A program made the position numbers and the translations under genes. Below, piece after piece: positions 1 through 10,503 of a stretch of DNA of 64,000 nucleotides. How positions within the stretch are numbered: position 1 is the stretch's first letter; each line of letters opens with the position of its first letter. The notes beneath the pieces were generated by a model. The model was not told the DNA's origin. It saw nothing but the letters and a program-made list of their open reading frames with translations, and did no database searches. This stretch comes from Deinandra increscens subsp. villosa (lineage: Eukaryota; Streptophyta; Magnoliopsida; Asterales; Asteraceae), in the NCBI GenBank assembly GCA_039602395.1, contig JBCNJP010000010.1:32637828-32701827 (forward strand). The letters are read 5' to 3'.

Positions 1-430
1 ATAATCGATCTCCTGATCGAAGATGACAGTGAAATTAATACTGACGGGAATTAGGTAGTGATCTCCTGAAGATGATAGTGTGATGAATCCTGTAGAGGAA
101 TTTTTAGTGGTAGGGAAGAAGAGAGTGATGAATCGTTTTGGTGATAAAATTTTGGTGAGAGGGAATAGGAACTGATCAATGAATTTTGGGGAAATTTGAA
201 AAATGGTGGGAAGTAATTTGGGGATTAATCCGGGTGAAAATATCTCAGCCAATAAGACGTTAGCATTTCTCGGATTTAAAAACTCAAAATTCTAAACATA
301 GATAATAATATTTTAAACATACCTTTAAAATGATCTTTAAATGGAAAATGGAATGTTGAGCAATAAATTTAATGATAATTGTATCCTAATGAATTTGTAT
401 ACCTAACGTGAAAATAAAAGATGTCAAGTA
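1..430. other. AT-rich noncoding edge
   Basis: No gene is recognisable here. A short stretch around 150-230 (gagaggga, then aaatttgaa, then atggtgggaa) loosely resembles 37790-37875, which lies beside CACTA-like sequence, so this edge may be part of a DNA transposon. The resemblance was judged by eye and is weak. Confidence 0.3.
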
Positions 431-433
431 CTA

Positions 434-447
434 AACACACACCACAA

Positions 448-479
<32 letters not shown>

Positions 480-538
480 CTTTCAATGTGTTGTAATATA
501 TACATTATCGGTTATATATATACATGTATATATATATA
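434..538. repeat. (CA)n and (TA)n microsatellites
   Basis: A CA-rich run leads directly into about ten TA units ending at 479. A second interrupted TA run lies at about 511-538. This is simple-sequence DNA with no coding meaning; the open frame through it is low complexity. Confidence 0.85.
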
Positions 539-639
539 GGGTGAGATTCATTGTAGACACTTTCGCATGTGAAATAGCTATTTTTCATATGTGTTCACAT
601 GTGAAATTTTCTGAATAATGAGAAAAAAGAAAATTAATC

Positions 640-1990
640 ACACCTTATTAATTGGGACTCATTGGTCCTAGACTCCTAGACACAACTTATTGTACACACC
701 TTATCATTGGTCCCAACTACGTTTCCCCTAAACACACCTTATTGGGCCATCATTGGTCCTAAACACAACTTATTGGTTACATACACACCTTATTGGGCCA
801 TCATTGGTCTTAAACATGCTTATTGGTTACATGCATACACACCTTATTGATCGACTCATTGGTCCCAACTGACCCTCGTTTCCCCTAAACACACCTTATT
901 GGGCCATCATTGGTCCTAAACACAACTTATTGGTCACATACACACCTTATTGGGCCATCATTGGTCCTAAACATGCTTATTGGTTACATGCATACACACC
1001 TTATTGATCGACTCATTGGTCCCAACTGACCCTCGTTTCCCCTAAACACACCTTATTGGGCCATCATTGGTCCTAAACACAACTTATTGGTCACATACAC
1101 ACCTTATTGGGCCATCATTGGTCCTAAACATGCTTATTGGTTACATGCATACACACCTTATTGATCGACTCATTGGTCACAACTGACCCTCGTTTCCCCT
1201 AAACACACCTTATTGGGTCATCATTGGTCCTAAACACAACTTATTGGTCACATACACACCTTATTGGGCCATCATTGGTCCTAAACATGCTTATTGGTTA
1301 CATACACACCTTATTGGGACTCATTGGTCCCAACTGACCCTCGTTTCCCCTAAACACACCTTATTGGGTCTCATTGTCCTAACACAACTTATTGGTTACA
1401 ACACACCTTATTGGGCCTCGTTGGTCCTAAACTGCTCATTGGTTACATACATCACCTTATTGGGACTCATTGGTCCTAATTAACTGACCCTCGTTTCCCC
1501 TAATTAAACACACCTTATTGGGCCATCATTGGTCCTAAACACAACTTATTGGTTACATACACACCTTATTGGGCCATCATTGGTTCTACACACAACTTAT
1601 TGGTTACATACACACCAATTGGGCCATCATTGGTCCCAACTGTCCCTCGTTTCCCCTAAACACACCTTATTGGGCCATCATTGGTCCTAAACACAACTTA
1701 TTGGTTACATATTGGGCCATCATTGGTCCTAAACATGCTTACTGGTTACATACACACCTTATTGGGACTCATTGGTCCCAACTGACCCTCGTTTCCCCTA
1801 AACACACCTTATTGGGACATCACATGGTCCTAAACACAAATTATTGGTTACATACACACCTTATTGGGCCATTATTGGTTCTAAACACAACTTATTGGTT
1901 ACATACACACCAATTGGGCCATCATTGGTTCTAAACACAACTTATTGTTTACTTACACACCTTATTGGGACTCATTGGTCCTAAACACAT
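640..1990. repeat. 157-bp higher-order tandem repeat array
   Basis: Short submotifs (cttattggg, cattggtcctaaacac, ttggttacatacacacc) recur every 40-50 bp. A higher-order unit is marked by the block gaccctcgtttcccctaaac, whose copies start at 871, 1028, 1185, 1336, 1486, 1642 and 1784, giving steps of 157, 157, 151, 150, 156 and 142. The first units are almost identical and later ones have lost or gained submotifs, as expected from unequal exchange. Open frames through the array are fortuitous. Confidence 0.9.
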
Positions 1991-2140
1991 CAAATTGACC
2001 CATTTGACCCCAATTTGACCCATTATTTAATTTTTATCTTATTCTTTTTATATAATTTATTTAGAATTAGAATTCCCCAAAATTTAAGGTTTTTGTAGAT
2101 CCGTTCTGTTTTTTTGTGTTTAGGGTTTTTGATCGTCTCT

Positions 2141-2335
2141 GCATCAGTTGTTGATCGGATTGCAATTGTTGATCGTCTCTGTTTTCGAGGATTGGGGTTT
2201 TTGTTTAACGGAATGGAGATTGTGCGAACAGATTACCTTTTTTACCTAAAATTATGCATGCATCAGTTGTTGATCGGATTGCAATTGTTGATCGTCTCTG
2301 TTTTCGAGGATTAGGGTTTTTGTTTAACAGATTGA
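2141..2335. repeat. 119-bp direct duplication
   Basis: The segment starting gcatcagttgttgatcgg at 2141 recurs at 2260 and continues for about 70 bp through gttttcgaggatt to tttgtttaac. The copies are nearly identical. The surrounding DNA has no recognisable gene. Confidence 0.8.
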
Positions 2336-2477
2336 TTTCATAAACAAAAATAGACAAACAAGTATATAACAAAAAGTGGATTTCATACTACTGATTCCAA
2401 TTCCATACACAAAATTGTTTCCTACTTTACATGTTCATTCCTAAAAAACAAAAGACAGAGCAGTTGCGGGTTGAGGT

Positions 2478-2771
2478 TCACGGGAACCTAGATTCCATCT
2501 CCTCCATCAACTCCCAATGCCTACTCAAAGCTTCTTGCCTCTGTTGAACCAACATTTGAAGCCTGGCATTGGAGACGTGTATCTCTTCTACTAGAAAAGT
2601 AGCCATCTGGCATCTTGATGGACTTGGTGGCTCTGTAAGTACCTGGTTGAGCAGGGCCAAGCCGTCTAAGATACTCTGTCTCTCTGCCCCGATAATCACC
2701 CCGTACCGGTCCAGGGTAGCAACAACCTTCGTCTGCAAATAATGATCAACTAATTCTTTCAAGTTTGCCAT
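2478..2771 (-). CDS. Small coiled-coil protein, TE-associated hypothetical
   Basis: A 97-residue open frame starting MANLKELVDHYL with no internal stop. The first half contains a Tyr-Gly-Val-Ile-Ile-Gly stretch. From about residue 60 it is rich in Glu, Gln, Arg and Leu with heptad-like spacing, so a short coiled coil is likely. I do not recognise the family. It lies upstream of, and divergent from, the CACTA transposase at 4.6 kb, in the same orientation as the trihelix-like ORF at 3.5-4.0 kb, so an accessory or captured exon of the CACTA element is a reasonable inference. Just upstream of its ATG is a short minisatellite that could be untranslated leader. It could also be an exon of a decayed host gene. 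Confidence 0.4.
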   Translation of the reverse strand: MANLKELVDHYLQTKVVATLDRYGVIIGAERQSILDGLALLNQVLTEPPSPSRCQMATFLVEEIHVSNARLQMLVQQRQEALSRHWELMEEMESRFP

Positions 2772-2778
2772 TTTGAGA

Positions 2779-2860
2779 AGGATTTGAGGGTTTTGAGAAA
2801 GGGTTTGATAAGGATTTTGAGAAAAGGTTTGATAAGGATTTTGAGAAGGGTTTGATAATG
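2779..2860. repeat. ~27-bp minisatellite beside the ORF start
   Basis: Three to four imperfect copies of a unit containing ggttttgagaaagggtttgataagga lie immediately 5' of the minus-strand start codon at 2771. Confidence 0.7.
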
Positions 2861-3229
2861 GAGGTGAGAAGTTTCTGATTACTGATCAGGTGGTATGGTT
2901 ATATGTGCAAATCACTTGAGTATGCCTAAGCTCAGATGTCTAATCACTAGAGTATACAAAAGGTCTTATTTTATTGAACATTGCACATTATAATTACTTT
3001 CACACGTTCTCCATATCAAAAGACCACTAAAATTTTAATCACACGATCTGAAATTATCCGAAATTACTTTCACACGATCTTAAAAATCAAATTAACAAGT
3101 CAAAATTAAACGAAGAAAGTCAAAATTACCCACTTCATTCTCTTTGCATATCCTGTTGAATGTTTTGATTTTCTGGTAATAAAATTAACAAGTCAAAATT
3201 AAAACGAAGAAAGTCAAAATTACTCAATG

Positions 3230-3430
3230 AGTTCATGAGGATTGAGAGAAGATGAACTAGAGTTCTTCAGGATTATAAAGAGTTATTCAGTAATAGAACC
3301 GGATGAACTAGAGTTCTTCAGGATCAAGAGTAATTATTCGATCAGTAATAGAACAGGACGAACTAGAGTTCTTCAGGATGAACCGGATAAACTAGCTAGA
3401 GTTCTTCAAGATGAACTATATATATACTAT
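3230..3430. repeat. Dispersed motif cluster (gaactagagttcttcagga)
   Basis: At least four copies of gaactagagttcttcagga lie at about 3255, 3306, 3359 and 3391, linked by ccggatgaac. The same block, including the flank ttcatgagga and gagagaagatgaac, recurs at 62745-62840. Clusters of short repeats like this are typical of subterminal regions of CACTA elements, which fits the transposase at 4.6-8.1 kb. Confidence 0.7.
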
Positions 3431-3526
3431 AAATACATTATATTATATTAAAAATCAATTCATTACATATAATTAATTAGTAATCCCAGAACAATTTTCA
3501 AATTAAACCAGAACACTTACTCTTAA

Positions 3527-4039
3527 TTAATCCAGAACCCTAAAAAGGTTAATCATTTCCCACACCAGTAGAAGCTTGAAATCTTCTCCGGTTTCATGTA
3601 AGTAGTGTTCGAACGCAATGAACAACAGGTCTTCCTTGGTTTGGTTCTCCTCTTCATTCTCTTTGCATATCCTGTTGAATGTTTTGATTTTCTGGTCCAT
3701 GTCTAGCCATTTCGATCTTACGACGCTTGTGTCACGGTACTTGTCGGAACGCTCCATAGCAATATGAAAATTTATGTTGACATCCAGCCAAAAGAGAATC
3801 GTGTCTTCGTCATTAGGATCACCTAATTGATCGGTAAACATCGACTTAATTAATTAATATATATATATATATAAATGAATAACGTAACTGATCAAATAAT
3901 CAAATGATTAGTATAAAGAAAAATTAAGAAACGTACTAAGTAAGTGAGGGTTTGTAGGCAACACATAGTCCCTATACTTTACGTCCAACCAAGCTCGGTA
4001 CAACACCAGTTCTTCCTGCTGGGTCCATTCTTCTGCCAT
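3527..4039 (-). pseudogene. Trihelix/SANT-like TE accessory gene, two-exon remnant
   Basis: The downstream piece (3527-3841) encodes about 104 residues with SDKYRDTSVVRSKW, KIKTFNRICKE, KEDLLFIAFEHYL and TGEDFKLLLVWEM. The upstream piece starts with ATG at 4039 and reads MAEEWTQQEELVLYRAWLDV. Together they have the order of plant trihelix/NAM-associated proteins: WT-EE-L-AW-V, then a cluster around R-KW, then a C-terminal helix. Such proteins often accompany plant DNA transposons and are presumed DNA-binding. A gap of about 100-200 bp with an (AT)n run separates the pieces, and I find no splice pair that joins them in frame, so the copy is probably decayed. It diverges from the CACTA transposase. 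Family placement comes from memory of the motif pattern. Confidence 0.5.
3855..3874. repeat. (AT)n microsatellite
   Basis: A short pure AT run lies between the two coding pieces of the trihelix-like remnant. Confidence 0.8.
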
Positions 4040-4249
4040 CTTGCAAGAGTATAAATTGGATGGGGAGAACGAAGAGTGTGTGAAAGTGGTGGTTTAAATA
4101 TAATGGTTAATTGATTAACTTGTTTATATAGCGTGATGTAGGTTTTGAAATTTAAAAACAAACAACGGAAAAGTGAAATTAGCCGTTACTAGTTACATCA
4201 CCTGTTTGTGTTTTTAAAATTTCAAAAAAATAAACGGTAAAAAAGTAAC

Positions 4250-4325
4250 GCAATAAGGATTCGAACAAGGAACATGGTATGTTAATCTAAAGCGACTCTA
4301 CCACCTGAGCAGCACCCTGAGTTAG
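4250..4325 (-). other. tRNA-like pol III box A/B segment (SINE or tRNA relic)
   Basis: On the minus strand, gctcaggtggtagag (4310-4296) matches a tRNA D-arm/box A, and gttcgaatcc (4267-4258) matches a T-loop/box B, with about 28 bp between them. Acceptor and T-stem pairing are poor, so this is not an intact tRNA gene. A tRNA-derived SINE head or a tRNA pseudogene is most likely. No poly(A) tail or flanking duplication was recognised. Confidence 0.4.
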
Positions 4326-4628
4326 AAGCTACTTTTCATTATAATTTATTTAAATACGATTCTAACTGGGCCAGCTAAATTCTAAAAGAGGCGGGATAAA
4401 TTAATGAGCGAATCCAATTGAAAAATTAGGGTTTTCATTATCTCGATTTCCCCAATTTCCCGCTCCCCATTTCTCCATTGCTCATTAATCGACATAATTT
4501 TCCCTCCGTCATATTACTTCTCCAATAAACAGGTTCACAGTAAAGATTATTGAAAATTAGGGTTTTCAGTATTAGCAAAACATTAGTTTTTAATAATCTT
4601 TGATGTTGTATCTGTTAGCAAAACAAAC

Positions 4629-5768
4629 AAGGATAAGTCTTGGATGCTAACCAGTAGAACCTCGAAATCATATGAGGATGGAGTTAAATCATTCTTAAAT
4701 TTTACAGTTACAAGTTTGAAAAAGAAGGAAATTCCATGTTCCTGTGTTAATTGTCTAAACCATTACTCTTCTGATGTTGATGATGTAGAATTTCATGTGT
4801 TTTCAAAGGGATTCGATCGGAGTTATACAACATGGAGTAAACACGGAGAGGAAGACGAGCCCGCAGGAGATGAGCTTCACAAGGAATCATCTTTTGATTC
4901 CGGAATGCCATTCGATGCATATCAAACGATAGAAATGGTCAGAGCTACTGAAGACAATTTCACTGAGGACCATGAGAAGTTTCAAGAACGACTAATGGAT
5001 GCTAAGAATCCCCTATATGAAGGATGCCATACCTTCACAAAGTTATCTGCCTTGGTTCAACTACTGAACTTGAAGACTAAGCATGGAGGATCAGATAAGT
5101 CTTTTAATGAACTTTTAGTTTTGCTGAAACAGATGCTACCTGAAGGTAATGAAATTGTGAAAAATACATATGAGGCCAAGAAGATTTTGAAGTCAATGGG
5201 TGCAGGGTACACCAAGATACATGTGTGTGTCAATGATTGTATTCTTTACAGGAAGGAGAATAAGGACCTAACTGTATGTCCAACTTGTGGTGAGTGCAGG
5301 TGGAAGGTGGATGAGAGGACTAAGAAACTATACAACAATACTCCTGCAAAGGTAATGTGGTATTTCCCCATCATTCCAAGATTGAAACGACTGTTTCAAG
5401 TGAAAACCAAAGTGGAAGATCTGAGATGGCATGCCACCAGTTCCAAAATACCCGGTGTGTTACGACACCCATCCGATTCACCGGCATGGAAAGCCATAGA
5501 TGACAGATATCCCGAAATCGCTGACGATCCCAGAAGTCTTCGTCTTGGCATTTCAACTGATGGGGTCGACGTGAATAGAGGCAACAGAAATCATAGTATG
5601 TGGCTGGTTCTATCTGTCATTTACAACCTTCCACCATGGTTGTGTATGAAAAGAAAGTTCATCATGCTTTCGTTATTAATATCGGGAGCGCCTGGAAACG
5701 ATATTGATGTGTTTTTGGAACCATTAATTGATGACTTAGAGCTGTTATTTGAGGCAGGTGTGGATTAA
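4629..5768 (+). pseudogene. CACTA (En/Spm) TNP2-type transposase, N-terminal part
   Basis: The frame reads KDKSWM and then a transposase-associated domain (residues ~1-80, including CSCVNC and the F-V-FSKGF-YTTWSKHGE pattern). A Transposase_21 region follows from about residue 120: LLKQMLPEGNEIVKNTYEAK, a zinc-binding-like HVCVNDCILYRKEN...CPTCGECRW, LKRLFQ, LRWHATS and RLGISTDGVD, where a catalytic Asp is expected. It ends at a stop after LEPLIDDLELLFEAGVD. Family members usually start MDKSWM; here the codon before DKSWM is AAG, so the original start may be lost and the first Met is at 4644. The encoded role was CACTA transposition (DDE/D chemistry on the ends). Confidence 0.9.
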
Positions 5769-6395
5769 GGTGTACTGATTCAGAAATCCCTGGGAACTCA
5801 ACCGGAAGATGGGGGGGGGAGATTGATAAGAGAAAAGGAAAGAACAAAGAGAAGCCACCATATTGGAAGAAATTTAATATATGGTTTCGAAGACTTAGAT
5901 ATTGGAGGCATAATAGTGTCCAACATTGCATTGATTTCATGCATATTGAAAACAATGTGGCTGAGAGTCTTGTTGGAACTCTGCTCAACCTTCCAGGAAA
6001 GACAAAGGATGGACTGAATGCTAGAAAGGATCTGAACTTTTTGGGGTTAAGACCAGAGTTGCAGCCTAAACAAAACAATAACAACACAATACTTCCTGCA
6101 GCGTGTTACACGTTACAAAAAGATGAAAAGGAAAAGTTTTGTGACACGTTGTATAACTTGAAGGTTCCACAAGGCTATTGTTCTAACTTTTCTAGTTTGG
6201 TTACTCTAAAGGACAAGAAACTTGTGGGGCTCAAGTCACATGACTATCATATGCTGATGCAACAATTTCTGCCAATTGCAATTCGGTCAGTCATGCCTCA
6301 ACCGACAAGATATGCTATTATCAGGCTCTGTTTTTTTTTTCAAATCAATATGCAGCAAAGAGATCAACGGCGAAGAACTAGATAAATTGCAAGCA
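5769..6395 (+). pseudogene. CACTA transposase, middle part, deleted and frameshifted
   Basis: After the stop at 5768 the expected ~100-residue stretch between LFEAGVD and the PPYWK motif is missing. Coding resumes in another frame with PPYWKKFNIW, HCIDFMHIENNVAESLVGTL and LPGKTKDGLNARKD, the classic C-terminal part of Transposase_21. A G run at about 5811-5818 lies at one frame change and a T run at about 6328-6337 at the next. The sequence then leads into the DUF4218 module. The copy cannot make a full transposase. Confidence 0.85.
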
Positions 6396-6893
6396 GATCT
6401 TTGTGTCACACTATGCCTGCTTGAGAAATATTTCCCACCATCATTTTTTGATGTTATGCTTCATTTGACGGTGCACCTTACTAGGGAGGTAAAATTATGT
6501 GGCCCAATATGCTTTCGATGGATGTATCCATTTGAAAGGTGTATGAAGGTAATTAAGGGCCACGTGAGAAACAAAACTTATCCAGAAGGGTGCATTGCTG
6601 AGGAGAACATTGTAGAAGAAACGATTGAGTTTCTCAGCGAATACCAAAAAAACATCACAACTATTGGTGTTCTAACTGAAAAGCATAGCGGTGCTGATGG
6701 AAGTCCTGGGTCAGCTGGTAGATCAGTTGAAGTCTCTCCAGAGCTCCTATTGAAAGCGCATTTATATGTGTTGCTAAATACGCCTGAAATTGAGCATTAT
6801 ATCGAGTAAGTAATTTAGATTATTAACCTTTTTTGATCTGTTTAATTATTTATAAACTTTTATAGATAACTTTAATTCATGTAATTGCAGAGA
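6330..6893 (+). pseudogene. CACTA transposase DUF4218 module
   Basis: Reads FFFKSICSKEINGEELDKL, CLLEKYFPPSFFDVM, HLTREVKLCGPICFRWMYPF ER, then VRNKTYPEGCIAEENIVEE, which is the DUF4218 signature found downstream of Transposase_21 in plant CACTA proteins. It ends at a clean splice donor (atcga|gtaagt, about 6806). An acceptor (ttgcag|agaacac, about 6890) restores the frame as HYIE-EHMKFLEKEHPG. This is one of the best preserved parts of the element. Confidence 0.88.
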
Positions 6894-6991
6894 ACACATG
6901 AAATTTTTGGAAAAGGAACATCCAGGTAGTAGACTAAATGAGCTGACTAAGAAGCAGAGCACAACATTTGGTAAATGGTTACGCAACAAGG
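6892..6991 (+). pseudogene. Short CACTA transposase exon
   Basis: Encodes EHMKFLEKEHPG and TTFGKWLRNK, the usual linker between DUF4218 and DUF4216. It ends at aacaag|gtcagc, followed by an intron of about 515 bp that is filled with the 120-bp tandem repeat. Confidence 0.75.
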
Positions 6992-7010
6992 TCAGCTAAA
7001 TTTGCTTATT

Positions 7011-7445
7011 GTTTTAATTCCGGATGAACTGTAACTTTCCTGAACAACTGACCCGAGTTGTCCGGAAGAACTCTATTTTCTATCCGGATGAACTATAACC
7101 TTCCTGGTGAACTGAAACTATTTTCTTATAGTTTTAATTCCGGATGAACTGTAACTTTCCGGAACAACTGACCTGAGTTGTCCGCAACAACTCTATTTTC
7201 TATCAGGGTGAACTATAACCTTCCTGGTGAACTGAAACTATTTTCTTATAGTTTTAATTCCGGATGAACTGTAACTTTCCGGAACAACTGACCTGAGTTG
7301 TCCGCAACAACTCTATTTTCTATCCGGATGAACTATAACCTTTCTGGTGAACTGAAACTATTTTCTTATAGTTTTAATTCCGGATGAACTGTAACTTTCC
7401 GGAACAACTGACATGAGTTGTCCGGAACAACTTTATTTTATTTTT
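7011..7445. repeat. Exact 120-bp tandem repeat in a transposase intron
   Basis: The block gttttaattccggatgaac starts at 7011, 7131, 7251 and 7371, an exact 120-bp period with about 3.6 copies. Inside each unit, ccggatgaact alternates with ttccggaacaactg and cctggtgaactg. Copies differ by only a few substitutions. It lies wholly between splice donor ~6991 and acceptor ~7507. Confidence 0.93.
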
Positions 7446-7507
7446 GGAAGAACTATAACCTTCCTATTCCTAATGAACTCTCTTGATGAACCTACTATGA
7501 ATTTCAG

Positions 7508-8134
7508 GTTGAAAAAGAGATAGCGGAGTCCCCAGAAACTATATCAGAGACCGCTAGGTGGATTTCACATGGTCCGCACAGAAGCGTGAGGAACTATGAA
7601 GTATATGACATCAATGGCTATTCATTTCGTACAAAATCTTGAGACGGTAGGGTTTACCAGAACAGCGGGGTTGGTGTAGAGGTAAATGACATGCACATCT
7701 CTAACGAGGTATTAACCTATGGACAAAAACCTTACTATGGGGTTTTAAAAGATATATGGGTACTAGAGTACCATATTAAAAGCATCCCTCTATTTATGTG
7801 CGACTGGGTTTAGAATACACAGGGGGTCAAAAAAGATAGTCTTGGTTACACTTTGGTCAACCTTAAAAGACTAGGTCACAAGGAGGACCCGTTCATTTTC
7901 GCGTCACAAGCACGACAATTGTTTTACGTCAAAGACCAGCTGGATAAAAAACTGCATATTGTCTTTATGACACCTCCCAGAAATTACAGAGATTATTATG
8001 AAGACGATGCCAATGAAGAATTTAGTACGGTAGTTTTTCCTCACAACGATAATGTATTGCCACCCATAGATACATGTGACAATGTTTACCATAGAGCTGA
8101 CTGTACTGGTATGATATTACGTAAAAACGATTAA
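7508..8134 (+). pseudogene. CACTA transposase DUF4216 module
   Basis: Starts after gaatttcag with VEKEIAESPETISETARW, then a DUF4216-type reading (GYSFRTKS, GVGVEVNDMHISNEV, YYGVLKDIWVLEYHIKSIPLFMCDWV, DPFIFASQARQLFYVKDQ, FMTPPRNYRDYYEDD). In-frame stops occur after RTKS (about 7640) and after FMCDWV (about 7812). The final 93-residue stretch from 7853 is open. This is the normal 3' module of CACTA TNP2 genes and fixes the element as a degenerate autonomous-type CACTA. Confidence 0.85.
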
Positions 8135-9090
8135 TTGATCATTGTAATGTTTTTGAATCTTAGCAAATTACAGTATCAACAATATTTGGTTTTTTTTTCT
8201 TTATGTATTCTGGAATATTATGGATCTTAATTTTGAGTCAAGTGTTTCCTTTTTTTGATTGTGCCTGCAGGTTTCCTCTCTTTGACCAAACCAGAGTCAA
8301 TAAAAGTAAAAAATAAACAAACAAAATCAACTGCTGCTTTAACAAACACAATTACATACATAATCCAAAGGGTATGATTCCATTAATACATTGATCTATA
8401 AAATTACAACTGAAAAACTACTAACTTAAAAGGGAGAAGAAGCGGCTGAACAAAAATTCCTCTTTGCTTCTCACATGCACTTGCTTCTGATCAAGTGAAA
8501 AGAGAGAACAAGTCCCTCTTTGCTTTCTCACATGCACTTGCTTATGATCAACTGAAAATGGTGAAGAAGTGGCTGAAGAGAAATCGGGTTCATGGGGCCA
8601 AAAGGGAGAGAAGCACCTGAAGAATACAAGTGCTGCAAACCTCAACATGTGCCATTACTGCTGACTGTTATAAAATTACACAATAACTTAAAATCTGCTC
8701 ACAGTAAAGCATTTGTATGAACCATTAGAGACTCCTCGTCTCCATGGTTTCCACAATAACTTAAAATCTGCTCGCAGGAGATACAGAGTGCAATCTTTCC
8801 CTACACAAGAAAAAATTACCAAATCTGAGACGAAAATTTCAATCGAATTTCAATGGTGAACATGATAACTTAACGTTTTCCACATACGGATGATGCCAAT
8901 TCCACATTTTCTGATGGCGATGATGGACGAAAAACAGAGAGAGAAAGACTGGGAGAAAAGGGTCATGGTGGAGATGATGATAAAAACTGATACAGAGATA
9001 ATTAAGTATATATCGATACTCGAGGGGCATGGTAGATGAAGATTTGAAAGATAAAGTAAATGAAATAGTAATGATTACAAGCGCCGTCCA
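8135..9090. other. Noncoding, with a 56-bp direct duplication
   Basis: No convincing gene. At 8460 and 8516 the block ctctttgctt-ctcacatgcacttgctt is repeated with a 56-bp step. The open minus-strand frame across it (8421-8648) just encodes this repeat twice and is probably not a gene. The CACTA 3' terminus should lie here but I did not find it. Confidence 0.5.
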
Positions 9091-9317
9091 CTGTTGGTAT
9101 TCTTTTAGCCACCTAAAATTAATATACCGTGACCATTTGTCATAATTTGTCACGCAACCAATGTTTAATATGAGTGGTCATATCACAAGATAATCAAACA
9201 TGATAAACATATATTATAACCATCATATATTCAATTATAACTACTAATATCATAACTAAATAAACATATAAAATATTGTTCTTAATTTTTTCATAATTAA
9301 ACATAAACATCAATTAA

Positions 9318-9699
9318 TTAATAATCCGGATCACTGCAATCTTCGGATATATATGATCCTGAACTTGCATCGTCATCATCATGATCATCATCATCATCTT
9401 CTTCATCTTCTTCATCTTCTTCATACTTCTTGATCTTCTTCATCATCTTCTTCATCTTCTTCGGATTCACATTCATTGAATTTTTCATCAAGGACACGGA
9501 ATAATTTCGTTGCCTCAACAAAGTAGGCAAAACAATCAGGAATCTTCTGCGCATGGAGTTGCCTCAGGATGTTCTCATCGTTGTGTTTAATCACAGATTT
9601 ATGGAACTTGAAGGATCTTCTTCTCCTGTTACTGTAAATCAAAAAAATACGCCTATTCTCCACATACCAGTAATTAAGGGAGCGTTGATTATCGGCCAT
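9318..9699 (-). pseudogene. Acidic-tail small protein in the CACTA-like element
   Basis: A frame starting MADNQRSLNYWYVENRRIF (ATG at 9699) has a basic segment (SNRRRRSFKFHKS), then DCFAYFVEATKLF, then an Asp/Glu-rich tail. The tail is encoded by a GAA/GAT trinucleotide tract on the minus strand (9368-9480). Within the tract the reading switches frame, and a second frame continues with ASSGSYISEDCSDPDY to a stop at 9318, so slippage has probably split one ORF in two. I do not recognise the family. The position between subterminal repeats suggests a CACTA accessory product. Confidence 0.45.
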
Positions 9700-10484
9700 T
9701 TGATACCAGAATTAATGGTGTAAACGAATTGGTGTAGGGAATTTGAGATCAAGAAAGGGATGGCGGTAAAGGAAAATAACAATGATGATGATATAGGGTA
9801 GCAGATTTTAACCCGCTCGAATTGGTAAAATTGAAAAAAAGCACGTTGTTTTAGAGGAAAACAAATCGTCTCTTTTTCGCCACGCTTTTAATATTTTACC
9901 GTTACCATAATATTGATTTTTGTCACTCACAACCTACCATTTAGTCACGGTTAATATATGTGGCCATTGGTAATAAATTTTTGTCACTTACAACCTACTA
10001 TTTAGTCACACAACCTAATTACAGTGGCAATATGTACTAGCTTTTAGCCACATAACTAAGTAAAAAGCGTGGCCATTGCTCACATTTAGCCACGCATAAT
10101 ATATACTTAATAGTTTTGTTTTCTTTTAATTTACTAAGTAATAAAATCTACTCTTCCGTCACACAACATTATTTAAGCGTGGCCATACATTCCTTTTTGG
10201 TCACACGAATTAAAAATCATAAAAATTTCGTGACCGTTTGGTGCATTTCGCCACTTTTTTTTAAGCGTGACAAATAAGTGCCACATGTTTTTGTAAAACA
10301 GTGGCTAAAGCCATTGCACCTGATTGATGTTGTCACATAAACAAAATAATACGTGGCTAAAAGGGTCCAAAGGCTATATATTTGGCCACGGGTACAAAAT
10401 ATGTGTGGCTAAAACTAGTATTTCTTACCTTTGGCCACGTTTTTTACAAAACAGTGGCTATGCGTAAAAAAAACCGTGGCCAAA

Positions 10485-10503
10485 GCCACTTTTTGACGTA
10501 GTG
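10485..10503 (-). repeat. CACTA terminal inverted repeat end
   Basis: The minus strand reads CACTACGTCAAAAAGTGGC. The three bases after it on the plus strand are tga, a possible 3-bp target duplication whose partner was not located. Confidence 0.65.

Larger units (their letters stand above)
9100..10503 (-). mobile_element. Second CACTA-like element, right terminus visible
   Basis: The stretch ends at 10503 with ...gccactttttgacgtagtg, which on the minus strand begins CACTACGTCAAAAAGTGGC, a typical CACTA terminus. Inside it, 9880-10500 is packed with gtggc, ggccac and gtggcca motifs in both orientations, and 9108-9170 has a smaller cluster (ttagccacc, gtgaccatttg, gtcacgc). These look like subterminal repeats around a short coding centre. 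The left CACTA end was not found, so the left boundary is approximate and the element may be truncated. Immediately right of the terminus the sequence is Copia gag, so it inserted into, or is fused with, that retroelement. Confidence 0.65.

Noticed and set aside
640..1990. CRISPR-like spaced repeats
   Set aside because: Spacers are themselves repeated, the unit is 157 bp and the DNA is clearly plant; no cas genes.
4258..4310. Functional tRNA gene
   Set aside because: Box A and B are present but T-stem and acceptor pairing fail.
8421..8648. 75-residue minus-strand frame with an internal repeat
   Set aside because: The repeat is a 56-bp DNA duplication in noncoding sequence.
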